Shown here: piece by piece, positions 6,460-6,940 of the stretch | How positions within the stretch are numbered: position 1 is the first letter of the stretch | How the letters are laid out: each line of letters starts with the position of its first letter | Source of the DNA: a candidate division Zixibacteria bacterium 4484_93 | GTDB lineage: Bacteria > UBP14 > UBA6098 > 4484-93 | DNA length: 6,940 bases | Direction of reading: 5' to 3' | Assembly: GCA_002085385.1 (NCBI GenBank) | Contig: NATO01000073.1 | Coordinates: forward strand, 1-6,940 | Made by a program: the position numbers and the translations under genes | Notes under the pieces: model-generated | Told to the model about the DNA's origin: nothing | Seen by the model: the letters and a program-made list of their open reading frames with translations, nothing else | Database searches by the model: none

Positions 6460-6940
6460 ATGGACAGGATGACAACCGTTAAGATAACGGCGAAGAAGGG
6501 GAGAGAGAAGATAGTTGCCTTGACCGCCTATGATTTTTTCACAGCGAGGTTCCTCGATTCTGCTGGAATCGATATACTGCTTGTCGGTGATTCGGTTAAT
6601 ATGGTTCTCTATGGGAAACCCAACACCCTTTCCGCAACTATGGATACGATGCTTGCTCACACAGAGGCAGTGGCATCGGCGGCTGTGTATTCCCTTGTCG
6701 TTGCCGATATGCCGTTCCTTTCCTATCAGGTCTCCGATGAGGAGGCTGTTAGAAATGCCGGTCGTTTTCTCAAGGAGTCGGGGGCAGCTGCTGTCAAGCT
6801 CGAGGGGGGATATGAGATTGCGCCGCTTGTATCACGGCTCGTGAACATAGGCATTCCGGTTCTCGGACACATCGGTATGCAGCCACAGTCATACCACAAA
6901 TACGGCGGCTACCGCCTTCAGGGGAAGACTGAAGAATCCA
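6460..6940 (+). CDS. panB: 3-methyl-2-oxobutanoate hydroxymethyltransferase, 3' end missing
   Basis: PanB transfers a hydroxymethyl group from 5,10-methylene-tetrahydrofolate to alpha-ketoisovalerate to give ketopantoate, the first committed step of pantothenate and CoA synthesis. The first 160 codons are present of a usual 260-280. Motifs are ALTAYDFFTARFLDSAG (20-36), LLVGDSVNMVLYG (40-52) with metal ligand D44, VVADMPFLSY (80-89) with D83, AAVKLEGG (110-117) with K113 and E115, and IPVLGHIGMQPQS (132-144). GGYRLQGKT (149-157) is also typical. N47 replaces the glycine of the common GDSLGM motif; related substitutions occur in other PanB proteins, so I do not read it as loss of function. The ATG at 6460 follows the kinase stop by 3 nt, with GGAG about 12 nt upstream; ATG at 6469 is an alternative start. 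Confidence -1.
   Translation, partial: MDRMTTVKITAKKGREKIVALTAYDFFTARFLDSAGIDILLVGDSVNMVLYGKPNTLSATMDTMLAHTEAVASAAVYSLVVADMPFLSYQVSDEEAVRNAGRFLKESGAAAVKLEGGYEIAPLVSRLVNIGIPVLGHIGMQPQSYHKYGGYRLQGKTEES

Overview
The window holds seven protein genes and almost no non-coding DNA. One gene runs leftward (1-2481, cut by the left edge). Six run rightward from 2577 (the last cut by the right edge). No RNA gene, mobile element, CRISPR array or long repeat was seen, and no stretch over 300 bases lacks a gene. The organism looks like an uncultured Gram-negative bacterium of the FCB group or a nearby candidate phylum (for example WOR-3, Cloacimonadota or Zixibacteria). The reasons are an exported multidomain metalloprotease ending in a type IX secretion-like (Por) sorting domain, poor Shine-Dalgarno sequences at most starts, and two candidate promoters resembling the Bacteroidota TTTG / TAnnTTTG type. 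The phylum assignment is inference.

Left part (1-2481, minus strand): a secreted zinc metalloprotease. It has a signal peptide, an HEFFH catalytic domain, beta-sandwich domains, an FN3-like domain and a C-terminal sorting/FlgD-like domain. About 15-20 codons are probably missing beyond the left edge. It has a strong ribosome binding site and a good candidate promoter.

Middle (2482-2576): a 95-bp divergent promoter region with a GTCAA-N6-TTGAC inverted repeat, which may simply be two back-to-back -35 boxes. Rightward from it lie a polytopic GT-C/TMTC-like glycosyltransferase with five exact 34-residue TPR repeats (2577-4334) and, overlapping it by 17 nt, a DUF374 lysophospholipid-acyltransferase-like protein (4318-4923). 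Both are probably cell-envelope functions.

Right part (4957-6940): a compact metabolic cluster of folB, folK, a deoxynucleoside kinase and panB. The first three overlap by 8 and 16 nt, and panB follows after 3 nt. FolB and FolK make the pterin precursor of folate. PanB consumes 5,10-methylene-tetrahydrofolate to begin pantothenate/CoA synthesis. The kinase salvages deoxynucleosides. folB has its own candidate promoter, so this cluster may be transcribed separately from the envelope genes as well as by read-through.

The gene content is mostly recognisable, and I see no clear undescribed system. The most interesting points are a matching promoter-like arrangement placed almost directly on the start codons of two genes that lack Shine-Dalgarno sequences, and a secreted protease divergent from a putative protein O-glycosyltransferase.
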